A DNA stretch of 35,073 nucleotides from Candidatus Stahliibacteriota bacterium. Its GTDB lineage: Bacteria; Hydrothermota; Tepidihabitantia; SM23-42. A program made the position numbers and the translations under genes. The notes under the pieces were generated by a model. The model saw only the letters and a list, made by a program, of their open reading frames with translations, was not told the origin of the DNA and made no database searches. Of the stretch, positions 1-8,393 are shown piece by piece. Location: assembly GCA_030609135.1 (NCBI GenBank), contig JAUWCU010000009.1, forward strand, positions 1-35,073, given 5' to 3'. Position 1 is the first letter of the stretch, and each line of letters starts with the position of its first letter.

Positions 1-306
1 ATACTAATCCTTGACGAACCAACCAGCCACCTTGACCTGCATCATCAATTCGCAATAATGGAACTCTTAAAAAAACTGAATAAAGAAGGTATGTCAATAA
101 TAGTAGTCAACCATGATCTCAATTTAGCAAGCCTTTATTGCGCGCGTTTGATTCTCATGCATCAAGGCAAGGTTTTTGAGCAAGGAAGTCCGAAAGATTT
201 GATAACTGAAAAGATATTGAAGCAAGTCTACCAAACTGAAGTTAAGGTCATCAGACACCCACAAAAAGATGTGCCCCACATTTTACTGAACCCTAAAGGA
301 GAATAA
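1..306 (+). CDS. ABC transporter ATP-binding protein, C-terminal part (5' end outside window)
   Basis: Frame 1 is open from base 1 and reads ILILDEPTSHLDLHHQFAIMELLKKLNKEGMSIIVVNHDLNLA..., i.e. Walker B/D-loop (LDEPTSHLD) and H-loop (VNHD); FecE/BtuD-like. Confidence 0.93.
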   Translation: MLILDEPTSHLDLHHQFAIMELLKKLNKEGMSIIVVNHDLNLASLYCARLILMHQGKVFEQGSPKDLITEKILKQVYQTEVKVIRHPQKDVPHILLNPKGE

Positions 307-307
307 G

Positions 308-727
308 ATGGAAATCATAAATCAGAGAATTACCCTGAAGACCAAGGGCAGCGGCGACCTTGTAAATATCACTGATGAGATATCAGAATTGCTCCAAAAG
401 TCGAAACTGACTAAGGGTAATGTCACGGTCTTTAATATCGGCTCAACCGCCGCGATCACAACCTTTGAATTCGAATCAGGTATGATAAAGGATATGCAGG
501 AGCTTTACGAAAAGCTCGTCCCCTCAAACCGACACTACCATCATGATGATACATGGGGCGACGCCAACGGGTTCAGCCATTTGCGCGCCGCGCTCCAGGG
601 ACCATCTTTGACCATACCCTTTGAAAACGGTAGCCTCTTACTGGGCACCTGGCAACAAGTCGTCCTTGCCGAGTTTGACAACCGACCGCGCCAGCGCAAA
701 ATTGTGGTCCAGATAATTGGGGAATGA
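308..727 (+). CDS. YjbQ/UPF0047 family protein (secondary thiamine-phosphate synthase-like)
   Basis: 139 aa; GNVTVFNIGSTAAITTFEFE, YHHDDTWGDANGFSHLRAALQGPSLTIPFENGSLLLGTWQQVVLAEFDNRPRQRKIVVQIIGE is characteristic of the family. Confidence 0.93.
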   Translation: MEIINQRITLKTKGSGDLVNITDEISELLQKSKLTKGNVTVFNIGSTAAITTFEFESGMIKDMQELYEKLVPSNRHYHHDDTWGDANGFSHLRAALQGPSLTIPFENGSLLLGTWQQVVLAEFDNRPRQRKIVVQIIGE

Positions 728-766
728 AAAACTATTGACTCACTAAATGTAACATGGAGATAAACG

Positions 767-1105
767 ATGAAAACCTATAAATTTACTAGCATCATATGGA
801 AGGAGAAAGAAGATTATGTTTCTAAATGTCCTGAATTAGGTGTAGCTAGTTGTGGATCAAGTATTGAAGAGGCACTTGAAAATTTGAAAGAAGCAGTTGA
901 ACTTTATATAGAAAATGCTAGAGAGCTGAGGTGCCACGTGGGGTCAGACCTGGAAACTAATACCGTTTCAAATTATCAATGTTCGATTTTCCAATTCCGT
1001 AGTGGTCGAGCTTGCTCGGCTAACAATGCAGACCAAGGTCTGCCACTACAGTTTTCTGATGTTCGCGCAAAACTAAAACACGAACTATTTGAAACGGCAC
1101 TATAA
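767..1105 (+). pseudogene. HicB-like antitoxin N-terminal domain, 3' end replaced by mobile-element sequence
   Basis: MKTYKFTSIIWKEKEDYVSKCPELGVASCGSSIEEALENLKEAVELYIENARE is HicB-like to about nt 930; from 939 the ORF reads into TGGGGTCAGACC and the TIR element at 960-1100. Confidence 0.75.
960..1100. mobile_element. Family A MITE-like element, copy 1 (TA-flanked, 14-bp TIR)
   Basis: Left ATACCGTTTCAAAT (960-973), right ATTTGAAACGGCAC (1087-1100), flanked by TA (958-959, 1101-1102); contains the inverted GTAGTGG hairpin pair 999-1049. Confidence 0.8.
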
Positions 1106-1122
1106 ACTACACCTGCGGTTCC

Positions 1123-1210
1123 AAATTAAATCGAGATTTTTGGATTTTTTGCAATATTAATAGAAACTTGGACAGATTGTTTAATAGACATTTTAGGAAA
1201 TCCTCACCCC
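1123..1210. repeat. Dispersed repeat R, copy 1
   Basis: aaattaaatcgagatttttggattttttgcaatattaatagaaacttggacagattgtttaatagacattttaggaaatcctcacc closely matches 3345-3430. Confidence 0.85.
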
Positions 1211-1416
1211 ATAACGGCAGATGTAAGTCCGTTATATCGTAAATAACGAGACCAGGGATAATAGATGCTTGATGATAGTAAAAGAACTGGATTCCCCGGT
1301 CAAGCCGGGGAATGACCCCGTAGGATTAACATCCTGAAGAATCACCCTGATTATTAGTGTGCATAAGAAAAAGATCAGCCCTAACGAAGGTATATTTGAC
1401 CCCATCAGACCTTCCT

Positions 1417-3198
1417 TTATTTTTTTCTCGTATCCCTTTTTGCCACAACTACTTGATTCCCACCACTCTTTTTCCCCTCATAGAGGGCATTATCCGCTTG
1501 TTTGATACAGTCATTAATGTCCATAATTTTATCGTATACACTGACACCAAAGGTCATATGAATCAGGAGTTTATGTTTTCCTGAATGATATATACTATTG
1601 GCAATCTTTTCCCTCAGTTTCTCAGCCGAAATTATTCCTCCCTCCAGGTTAGTCTCTGGTAAAAAAAACAGAAATTCCTCACCTCCCCAGCGGCAGATAA
1701 AATCTTGCATTCTTATACTTTTGCGCATTAAATTGCTTATTGAAATGAGTATGGAATCACCTACGTTGTGCCCATATTTATCATTGAGTTTCTTGAATCC
1801 ATCGATATCACATAGCACCAAAACAAAAGGCTTTTTACTCCTTTCGAAGCGAATCTTTTCCATTCTAATCTTCTCTAATATGTCACGTCGGTTTGGTAAC
1901 TTTGTAAGTGGGTCAGTTCTTGAGAGCAGATCTAATTTTTCATTCATCTTTATCTTCAGACGATAAAGATAAACCAAGAAAACGATAATAGATAGAGTAA
2001 TAATGAGTAAGAAAATAAACATTCTCTTTCTTGATTGTTCAATTATTCTATCTTTTTTAAGCAGTTCGATTTCTCTTTCTTTCTTCTCTGTCTCATATTT
2101 TGTTTGCATCTCGGCAATCCTCTTACTGCCTTCTTCAGTATAAATACTATCCTTTACTTCTGAATACAACCTATAATATTCAAAAGCCTTCTTGTAATTA
2201 CCTTTCTTGGAATATAATTTGGATAAATGTCTGTAGCTATCTTGTATTGAGATTTTAGCTCCAATTTCTTTAGCTAAATTCAACCCCTGGTTAACATATG
2301 AAAATGCCTCATCATAATTTCTAAGTTCTAGGTAAATGCTTCCAATGTTATTTAGAGAAATAGCAAGACCATATTTATTCCCAATTTCCTTCTCAATTTT
2401 TAATGATTTCAGCTGATATTCTAAAGCTTTCTTATAATCCCCTGAAATTCTATAAACCAATCCGATGTTGTTTAAAGAAGCAGCAATACCTTTTTTATTT
2501 TCAATCTCTTCGTAAATCTTCAATGATTTCAGATAATATTCTAAAGCCCTGTTGCTATTATCCATATTATCATAAACGATTCCAATATTATTTAAAGAAG
2601 CAGCAGTCCCATCCTTATCCCCTATCATTTCCCTTATTTTTAATGATTGTAAATAATATTCTAAAGCCTTATCATATTTGCCCAAATTATCGTAAATAAT
2701 ACCAATGTCGTTTAAAGTAGAGGCAACATCTTTTCTATTACCAATTATTTCTCGCATTTTCAATGATTCCAGATAATATTCTAAAGCCTTATCATAATTA
2801 CCTAGATCAACATATATCCTGCCAATATTGTAGAAGGAGGCAGCGATACCATTCTTATCCCCGATTTGTTTTCTTATTTCCAACGATTTTAAATCATATT
2901 CTAATGCCATTTCATAGTTTCCCAAATAATAGTATCCCGATCCAAAATTGTGTAAAGAAAGTGCTTTCCCTTTTCTGTAACCCAATTTTTGTGACAACTC
3001 AAGGGCTTCTTTACTGTATTCTAATGTTTTTTGGGGTGATATTTCTCTATATGCTCTTGCTAATTCATCTAACACTTCGACTTTTTCTTTCCCTGAAACG
3101 GTTGGAAGTTTTTTCTCCAATTCTTCTATCTTTTCAGCGGAAAAAAGAAAACTGGAAAACAGCAGCATTGCAATGAAACAATGTAGATATCTTCTCAT
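1417..3198 (-). CDS. TPR-repeat sensor with transmembrane helix and C-terminal GGDEF diguanylate cyclase
   Basis: Signal peptide, repeated ALEYYLKSLKIREEIGDKxGIAxSLNNIGxVY TPR units, TM helix, GGEEF motif (RWGGEEFLFF). Start set at 3198 because the -10 box overlaps the ORF-track start at 3213. Confidence 0.9.
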   Translation of the reverse strand: MRRYLHCFIAMLLFSSFLFSAEKIEELEKKLPTVSGKEKVEVLDELARAYREISPQKTLEYSKEALELSQKLGYRKGKALSLHNFGSGYYYLGNYEMALEYDLKSLEIRKQIGDKNGIAASFYNIGRIYVDLGNYDKALEYYLESLKMREIIGNRKDVASTLNDIGIIYDNLGKYDKALEYYLQSLKIREMIGDKDGTAASLNNIGIVYDNMDNSNRALEYYLKSLKIYEEIENKKGIAASLNNIGLVYRISGDYKKALEYQLKSLKIEKEIGNKYGLAISLNNIGSIYLELRNYDEAFSYVNQGLNLAKEIGAKISIQDSYRHLSKLYSKKGNYKKAFEYYRLYSEVKDSIYTEEGSKRIAEMQTKYETEKKEREIELLKKDRIIEQSRKRMFIFLLIITLSIIVFLVYLYRLKIKMNEKLDLLSRTDPLTKLPNRRDILEKIRMEKIRFERSKKPFVLVLCDIDGFKKLNDKYGHNVGDSILISISNLMRKSIRMQDFICRWGGEEFLFFLPETNLEGGIISAEKLREKIANSIYHSGKHKLLIHMTFGVSVYDKIMDINDCIKQADNALYEGKKSGGNQVVVAKRDTRKK

Positions 3199-3233
3199 AT
3201 TTAAAGAATACAATAATTAGTTCGTTTTGTCAA
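3196..3233 (-). promoter_or_regulatory. Promoter of the GGDEF gene with start codon at about +1
   Basis: Minus strand: TTGACA-17 nt-TATTCT-6 nt-ATG. Confidence 0.65.
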
Positions 3234-3344
3234 TATTAAGATGCTCATTTGTGTAATTGGGGTCAAATCCCCGTTATAACGAGATAACGAGGGCAGGCAG
3301 TGATAATAAAAAGATTACGCCGATGACAAAATAAAATCTTACCG

Positions 3345-3430
3345 AAATTAAATCGAGATTTTTTGATTTTTCGCAGCATTAACAGAAACTTGGACAGATT
3401 GTTTAATAGACATTTTAGGAAACCCTCACC
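3345..3430. repeat. Dispersed repeat R, copy 2
   Basis: Closely matches 1123-1210. Confidence 0.85.
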
Positions 3431-3526
3431 TTTACCCCGTGAAATACAACGTTTTTAAGGGTAATAAGGTAATAGTTTAGTTTTTCCTAAATCGCTTTTC
3501 AATAAACGAAGAACAAACAGATAAAC

Positions 3527-3581
3527 GGAGTAGCAGAACTTGTTCTGCGCTGTTTTGATGCGAGACAAGTCTCGCTACTCC
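3527..3581. repeat. Inverted pair of GTAG-foot hairpins (REP/BIME-like)
   Basis: GGAGTAG-cagaacTTGTtctg ... gcgagacAAGTctcgc-CTACTCC. Confidence 0.8.
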
Positions 3582-3700
3582 ATTTTTTGAATTCTCGGTC
3601 ACCCTGTAAAAATTTGACCCCATTTCAGCTGTTAAACACGATTTATATTACGGGTTCACAATATGTTTATACGGGGATAAAAAAATTGAAATAATCAGAA

Positions 3701-4021
3701 CTACTTCTTTTCGATTTCGGTTTTGCCCAGCTCTTTAGCGAAATTTAATAGCTTTAGAGCTTTTTTTAATGTATCAACATTCGATCCAACACCTGGTCTC
3801 TCGTCAGGGAAAGAAACAAGCTCGGGTAGTGAAATATTGAATGCCTTGGCTATTTTTTCTAAAGAAGTGATAGTGGGGTTTTTCTCTGTTCTTTCAATTT
3901 CGCCAATATAGGTGAAGTGTAGATCAGCTTTCTCGGCTAATTGTTCTTGTGTCATCTTGTTTATTTTACGTAGCTGTCTGATTCGCCTGGCCAATTTGGA
4001 TAAAATGGACTTTTTCTGCAT
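3701..4021 (-). CDS. XRE-family HTH transcriptional regulator
   Basis: IRQLRKINKMTQEQLAEKADLHFTYIGEIERTEKNPTITSLEKIAKAFNIS. Confidence 0.93.
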   Translation of the reverse strand: MQKKSILSKLARRIRQLRKINKMTQEQLAEKADLHFTYIGEIERTEKNPTITSLEKIAKAFNISLPELVSFPDERPGVGSNVDTLKKALKLLNFAKELGKTEIEKK

Positions 4022-4076
4022 AGCAGACTATATCCTGTGAATAACCGTTCTCCAGAGGCTATAGCTATAAAAATGC

Positions 4077-4104
4077 TTGACAAGTAGGCCATGGTACATA
4101 TAAT
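4077..4104 (+). promoter_or_regulatory. Promoter of the P-domain lipoprotein gene
   Basis: TTGACA (4077-4082), 16-nt spacer, TATAAT (4099-4104); SD AAAGGAGG before ATG 4122. Confidence 0.65.
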
Positions 4105-4121
4105 TCATCATTAAAGGAGGA

Positions 4122-4817
4122 ATGATGAAAAAATATATACTCCTAATAGGCCTTATCATATTGATGGGCTATATAAGTTGTGGTGGAAATACTGCTCCGA
4201 TTATCACCGATATTGCATTCAACCCGAATCAACCCAGTCCAGGAAGTGATGTGACCTGTACTGTTTCAGCTACTGATGAAGATGGAGATCCGCTTACTTA
4301 TGCCTGGTCAGCCAATAATGGAACTTTTGCATCCAATACAGGAAACCCAGTTACGTGGACCGCTCCTAATAGTGAAGGCACTTATTCGATAGAAGTAGAG
4401 GCTTCAGACGGTGTCGATATAGATACGTATAGTGAAAACATTCAAGTTGCTACTGGTGTGGGTTCAGTATCTGGCAGCAATCCTAATTCTATTCAAATAT
4501 TGGATGGATATTACAGTGCCCTCGGCATTACTATATCAGGTGCACCTGCAGGTGCAGAGGTCGATTCAATTACATTTACAATCAATATCGACCATACAAG
4601 TTATAGTGATTTAACCGTTGATATGTATGCACCAGATAGTGTTTATACCAGATACTGGGAATTTAACTATCCAGGCGGAAGCCAAACAAGAACTAGTTCA
4701 ATCTTGGCTGGTAGACCAGTGAATGGTGATTGGTGGCTCACTGTTACTGATTGGATTATGAATGGTGAAGAAGGAATGTTTAACGGGTGGAATATTACGA
4801 TTTATTACGAAGAGTAA
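4122..4817 (+). CDS. Secreted lipoprotein with PKD/Ig-like domain and proprotein convertase P-domain
   Basis: Lipobox-like ISCGG; TCTVSATDEDGDPLTYAWSANNGTF PKD-like; TFTINIDHTSYSDLTVDMYAPDS...NGDWWLTVTDWIMNGEEGMFNGWNITIYYEE P-domain-like. SD at aaaggagg. Confidence 0.85.
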   Translation: MMKKYILLIGLIILMGYISCGGNTAPIITDIAFNPNQPSPGSDVTCTVSATDEDGDPLTYAWSANNGTFASNTGNPVTWTAPNSEGTYSIEVEASDGVDIDTYSENIQVATGVGSVSGSNPNSIQILDGYYSALGITISGAPAGAEVDSITFTINIDHTSYSDLTVDMYAPDSVYTRYWEFNYPGGSQTRTSSILAGRPVNGDWWLTVTDWIMNGEEGMFNGWNITIYYEE

Positions 4818-4950
4818 ACAAACTGGCAACACAAACACTACGGATGTTCTTGCGGTTCTAAAATCATGGAATGGGGTCAAATCCCCGTTATAACGAGATA
4901 ACGAGGGCAGGCTAAACACTTTACATTAGGGGTTTTAAGTCATTTACTAT

Positions 4951-5181
4951 CTATTTGAGTTCAGCAAATTCTTCAACCGGAACCTTGAGTTGTTTTTTTG
5001 GTTTCTTCTTAGCTGATAAAATTTTCACGAATTCTTTCTCGATTGTCTTCAAGACATCAACTTTAAAATATTGTTCACCACAATACTCGCATTCTTCGCA
5101 TGGCACATTATTTACAACCAAAAAGTGCCTAAATGGTACAAATCTGTCACAAGGTAACACAGCGGAAGTGTGGAAATCCAC
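4951..5181 (-). pseudogene. YgiT-type zinc-finger (MqsA-like) antitoxin fragment, N-terminal CxxC half missing
   Basis: VVNNVPCEECEYCGEQYFKVDVLKTIEKEF retains the second zinc knuckle; the first half is replaced by a 19-bp inverted repeat. Confidence 0.65.
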
Positions 5182-5219
5182 TAATACACTTTTTCTAAAA
5201 TCCGTTGTGTTACCTTGTG
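5148..5219. repeat. Long hairpin (19-bp arms, 1 mismatch) at the 5' end of the YgiT fragment
   Basis: CACAAGGTAACACAGCGGA (5148-5166) / TCCGTTGTGTTACCTTGTG (5201-5219), nested AGTGT/ACACT. Confidence 0.85.
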
Positions 5220-5241
5220 CTATTTTTTGCTAGAGACATAA

Positions 5242-5278
5242 TTGACTTTTGAATCCCTGCACATATAATCTACAGATG
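5242..5278 (+). promoter_or_regulatory. Promoter with start codon at about +1
   Basis: TTGACT (5242-5247), 16-nt spacer, TATAAT (5264-5269), 6 nt, ATG 5276. Confidence 0.65.
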
Positions 5279-6619
5279 AAAGGAGGAATAAGGATCGTAG
5301 TATGGGCTGTTATCGTTTTATTGATTTTGTTGGTACTTTATCCAATCCTGAAACCACGATTTCTTTTGTATCGTGTACGCAATAATCCTCTCTTCAGAGA
5401 ATTCGACAAGTGTACATTAGTCAGTAATGAGTTTAAGTATGAAAACGTAGATAAATTCACATGGAAAAAACTGTACACTAGAAAATATACAGAGATAATT
5501 TTTTCATTTCGAGATACCCTTTCGGAACATAGAATTGTCTACAACTATAGGATATTTGTTCATCTAAATTGTGATACTATAACTGGAATTTTTCTTGAAG
5601 GAGATATTCCGCTAACTAAAGATAACACAGTCAGGAAAACTATATCTGATATGGAACAAGATTCCAGTTTGGCACAAGTCATTGCTTGCTCGGATGTTAA
5701 GGAATGCCATAAGGACTATTGGAATTTTCTCTTTACCGGGAAGCAAGATACCATCAAATATGCAAATATACCTGGAGTTACCTACTTCAAATTATCAAAC
5801 ACGCCTGGACGGCTTTCAGCCTTATCTCATTTTAATGTTTTTCGATCAATGACGGAAGAAAAAGGATTCGCGCTAGCGGATTTTGATTCGCTGCGGTATC
5901 TTAAGCATTCACATACGTGGCGAATGCAAGCGTACTGCTCTCAATGCAGCCTTGACATTGTAGAAGTTGGTAACTATGCAGTTTCTCAAGCGCATTTGAA
6001 ATGGCTTTCAAAGCCTGATACGATAAACCCTAACTTCTTGAAGACGAAAGTATTCAACAAACTGCTGGCGACAGGTCTGACCAAAGATTATATAAACAAG
6101 AAAATGTTCTTAGAGGAAAAAGGTGCGACTAGGCTTGCCGATTATTACAAACGTGGTGACAAGATAATCGAAGCATCTCGTATCGTTGGTTATTTCAAAT
6201 ACAGGTGGCGTACAGACAGTTGGATTGACAAGCTGCACGGTGGATTGAAACTGAAAATCTATTTCACATATTTCATGAACCGCAGAGATCTTGAGACAAT
6301 ACGAATAGGCCTATCACCAAGTAATTTCCACGACAGAATCACCCTACATCCCCTGGATAATATTGTCGATTATGATGTAATTACGCGAATAAGTTCCGAG
6401 ATCGACACAACCGACCTAAACTTCAAAATTAGGCAAAACGGTAACATTGTCATAACTTTTGTCTACGATAAGCACACATATGAGGTTGATGTTGAAACAG
6501 GAGACATAAAGAAGGAACGGTATTGGGGAGTCGGAATGAGTTGTTGTCCACCATATGACAGACATCTATATGGTCAAATGGAAGGACAGGTAAATGGCAA
6601 GAGAGACAAAAAGCCATGA
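5276..6619 (+). CDS. Hypothetical membrane-anchored protein
   Basis: Long ORF with N-terminal TM helix (IRIVVWAVIVLLILLVLYPIL); no family recognised. Start chosen from promoter geometry. Confidence 0.75.
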   Translation: MKGGIRIVVWAVIVLLILLVLYPILKPRFLLYRVRNNPLFREFDKCTLVSNEFKYENVDKFTWKKLYTRKYTEIIFSFRDTLSEHRIVYNYRIFVHLNCDTITGIFLEGDIPLTKDNTVRKTISDMEQDSSLAQVIACSDVKECHKDYWNFLFTGKQDTIKYANIPGVTYFKLSNTPGRLSALSHFNVFRSMTEEKGFALADFDSLRYLKHSHTWRMQAYCSQCSLDIVEVGNYAVSQAHLKWLSKPDTINPNFLKTKVFNKLLATGLTKDYINKKMFLEEKGATRLADYYKRGDKIIEASRIVGYFKYRWRTDSWIDKLHGGLKLKIYFTYFMNRRDLETIRIGLSPSNFHDRITLHPLDNIVDYDVITRISSEIDTTDLNFKIRQNGNIVITFVYDKHTYEVDVETGDIKKERYWGVGMSCCPPYDRHLYGQMEGQVNGKRDKKP

Positions 6620-6926
6620 TTACATGCACATTTCCAAAGCAAAAAGAGCGGTTTCACGAAGTCCCAAAAATGTAATTGTTTAGTTGGTTTCTACAGCAAA
6701 CCCGTAAAAATCAGCATCCTCGTTTTCTGCAAGAGAAACGAGAGTGGGGAGAAAAAAAGTGGGAGATATGGGGTCAGACCCGGAAACTAGTATTCTTTAA
6801 CATTAATTTCTGCTGGGTGTCATTCCCGCGAAAGCGGGAATCCAGAAGATTTCTTCCTGTGGATTGCCCGATCAAGTCGGGCAATGACAACATGGTGTTT
6901 TCAAGAATTTATGTCACAGAGCACTA

Positions 6927-7182
6927 GTGCCGTTTCAAATTATTAATGTTCGATTTTCCAATTCCGTAGTGGTCGAGCCCTGTGAAACACTACAAGACTG
7001 AAGACGAAAAACAAACACAAATTTCATAACAAGGACAATACATGCAAAGAAACATTTGTTTGTTATTTCACGGGGCGAGCCTATCTTGAGTTATAGCAAG
7101 AGGTTTGTTCAACAGATATTTGCAGAGTGAACTCTGCCACTACATGGATCATGAATAACTGCAGAACTATTTGAAACGGTAC
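6927..7182. mobile_element. Family A MITE-like element, copy 2 (TA-flanked)
   Basis: GTGCCGTTTCAAAT (6927-6940) / ATTTGAAACGGTAC (7169-7182), TA at 6925-6926 and 7183-7184; GTAGTGG at 6966 and CCACTAC at 7137-7143. Confidence 0.8.
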
Positions 7183-7252
7183 TATAAATTAACGTCTTTT
7201 ATCAAAATAAGATCTTATTTAAATTAAGATTTTTGGATTTTTAGCAGTATTA

Positions 7253-7452
7253 TTACGGAGAACATTAAATAGTTTAATTTGATAGTTCTCCATAGCTTGC
7301 TACAGAGTTTCTTCTGTCATTCCCTGGCTTGCCTGTCCTCTGATCCCCTGATCAAGTCAGAGGACAGGCTTGATCAGGGGGACCAGGGAATCCAGGAAAA
7401 TGACGACATACATTGAGCAGTATTTGATTAAACTATTTAATGGTCTCCTTAG
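7253..7452. mobile_element. Family B MITE-like element (26-bp TIR, TA duplication) inserted in repeat R copy 3
   Basis: TTACGGAGAACATTAAATAGTTTAAT / ATTAAACTATTTAATGGTCTCCTTAG; flanks gcagtatTA | TAacagaaacttggac rebuild the uninterrupted repeat R seen at 3345-3430. Confidence 0.88.
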
Positions 7453-7548
7453 TAACAGAAACTTGGACACATCTTTTGAGGGTCGTTTATACTTCTTTAG
7501 ATAGAAACCTTACTTATTCTATTTTGTAATCTTATCAAAACGAGGTTG

Positions 7549-7701
7549 CTGAAAAAGTCCTCTTTGTCACCCTGAATTTATTTCAGGGTCTCATAAACCA
7601 TTGATTTTATTAGAACCTGTCCTGAAGAGATTCTGAACCAAGTTCAGAATGACACTTTCATGGTTCAGCATGACAACTTACGCTGAATTAGCCTTTTTCA
7701 G
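7549..7701. repeat. Possible short-TIR element with Gttgc/TTgTGAAAAAGTC-like end
   Basis: CTGAAAAAG (7549-7557) / CTTTTTCAG (7693-7701), left end resembles the 15976 element; encloses GTCACCCTGAA... and TTCAGAATGACA palindromic sequence. Confidence 0.45.
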
Positions 7702-7719
7702 AAATCTGATCTAACGGGG

Positions 7720-7757
7720 TTGACATCCATATCTAAGTAACTTATAATTATATTATG
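7720..7757 (+). promoter_or_regulatory. Promoter of the DUF4159 gene with start codon at about +1
   Basis: TTGACA (7720-7725), 17-nt spacer, TATAAT (7743-7748), 6 nt, ATG 7755. Confidence 0.7.
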
Positions 7758-8387
7758 CATATCCTCATGATGATAACACTGCTTTTTGCGCAGTATGATT
7801 TCACAATTGGCCGTCTCAAATACGCAGGCGGCGGTGATTGGTATTCAAACCCCTCTTCTTTACCGAATTTGCTCGAGGCAATAAATGAAAGAACCACGAT
7901 CCGGGCTGCGCCCCGAGAGGAAAACGTGGAGATCACTGACCCTGAATTATTCCAGTATCCATATTTATATATGACTGGTCATGGTAAAGTCCGTTTTTCA
8001 GATGAAGATGTTAAAATCTTAAGGAACTATTTTGCCGCCGGCGGATTTCTCCACGCCGACGACAATTACGGCATGGATTCTACTTTCCGCCGAGAAATAG
8101 AAAAGGTCTTTCCCGATTCACCGCTTATTGAGCTACCCTTTGACCATGACATATATCATTCTTTTTATGAATTCCCCAATGGTTTACCCAAAATACACGA
8201 ACACGATGCCAAACCTGCCCAGGGGTTTGGCATGTTTTATGATAATCGACTCGTTGTCTTTTACACTTACGAATGCGATTTAGGCGATGGATGGGAAGAC
8301 CCTGATGTTCACAATGATCCACCAGAAAAAAGGGAAGACGCCATCAAGATGGGAATCAATATTATAGTTTATAGCTTAACCCACTAA
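7755..8387 (+). CDS. DUF4159 domain protein
   Basis: FTIGRLKYAGGGDWYSNPSSLPNLL...YLYMTGHGKVRFSDEDVKILRNYFAAGGFLHADDNYG...GINIIVYSLTH. Confidence 0.88.
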   Translation: MHILMMITLLFAQYDFTIGRLKYAGGGDWYSNPSSLPNLLEAINERTTIRAAPREENVEITDPELFQYPYLYMTGHGKVRFSDEDVKILRNYFAAGGFLHADDNYGMDSTFRREIEKVFPDSPLIELPFDHDIYHSFYEFPNGLPKIHEHDAKPAQGFGMFYDNRLVVFYTYECDLGDGWEDPDVHNDPPEKREDAIKMGINIIVYSLTH

Positions 8388-8393
8388 GTACAA

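Noticed and set aside
2400-3000. Periodic about 120-bp nucleotide similarity
   Set aside because: Explained by the 40-aa TPR units of the coding gene, not a CRISPR or non-coding tandem repeat.
1598-3176. Plus-strand ORFs 1598-1966, 2403-2699 and 2763-3176
   Set aside because: Antisense to the TPR-GGDEF gene; their apparent repeats mirror the TPR units.
6676-6927. 83-aa ORF (MFSWFLQQTRKNQHPRF...)
   Set aside because: Runs through TGGGGTCAGACC and GTCATTCCCGCGAAAGCGGGAATCC repeat sequence; VSFPRKRES-type peptides are a common artefact of this repeat.
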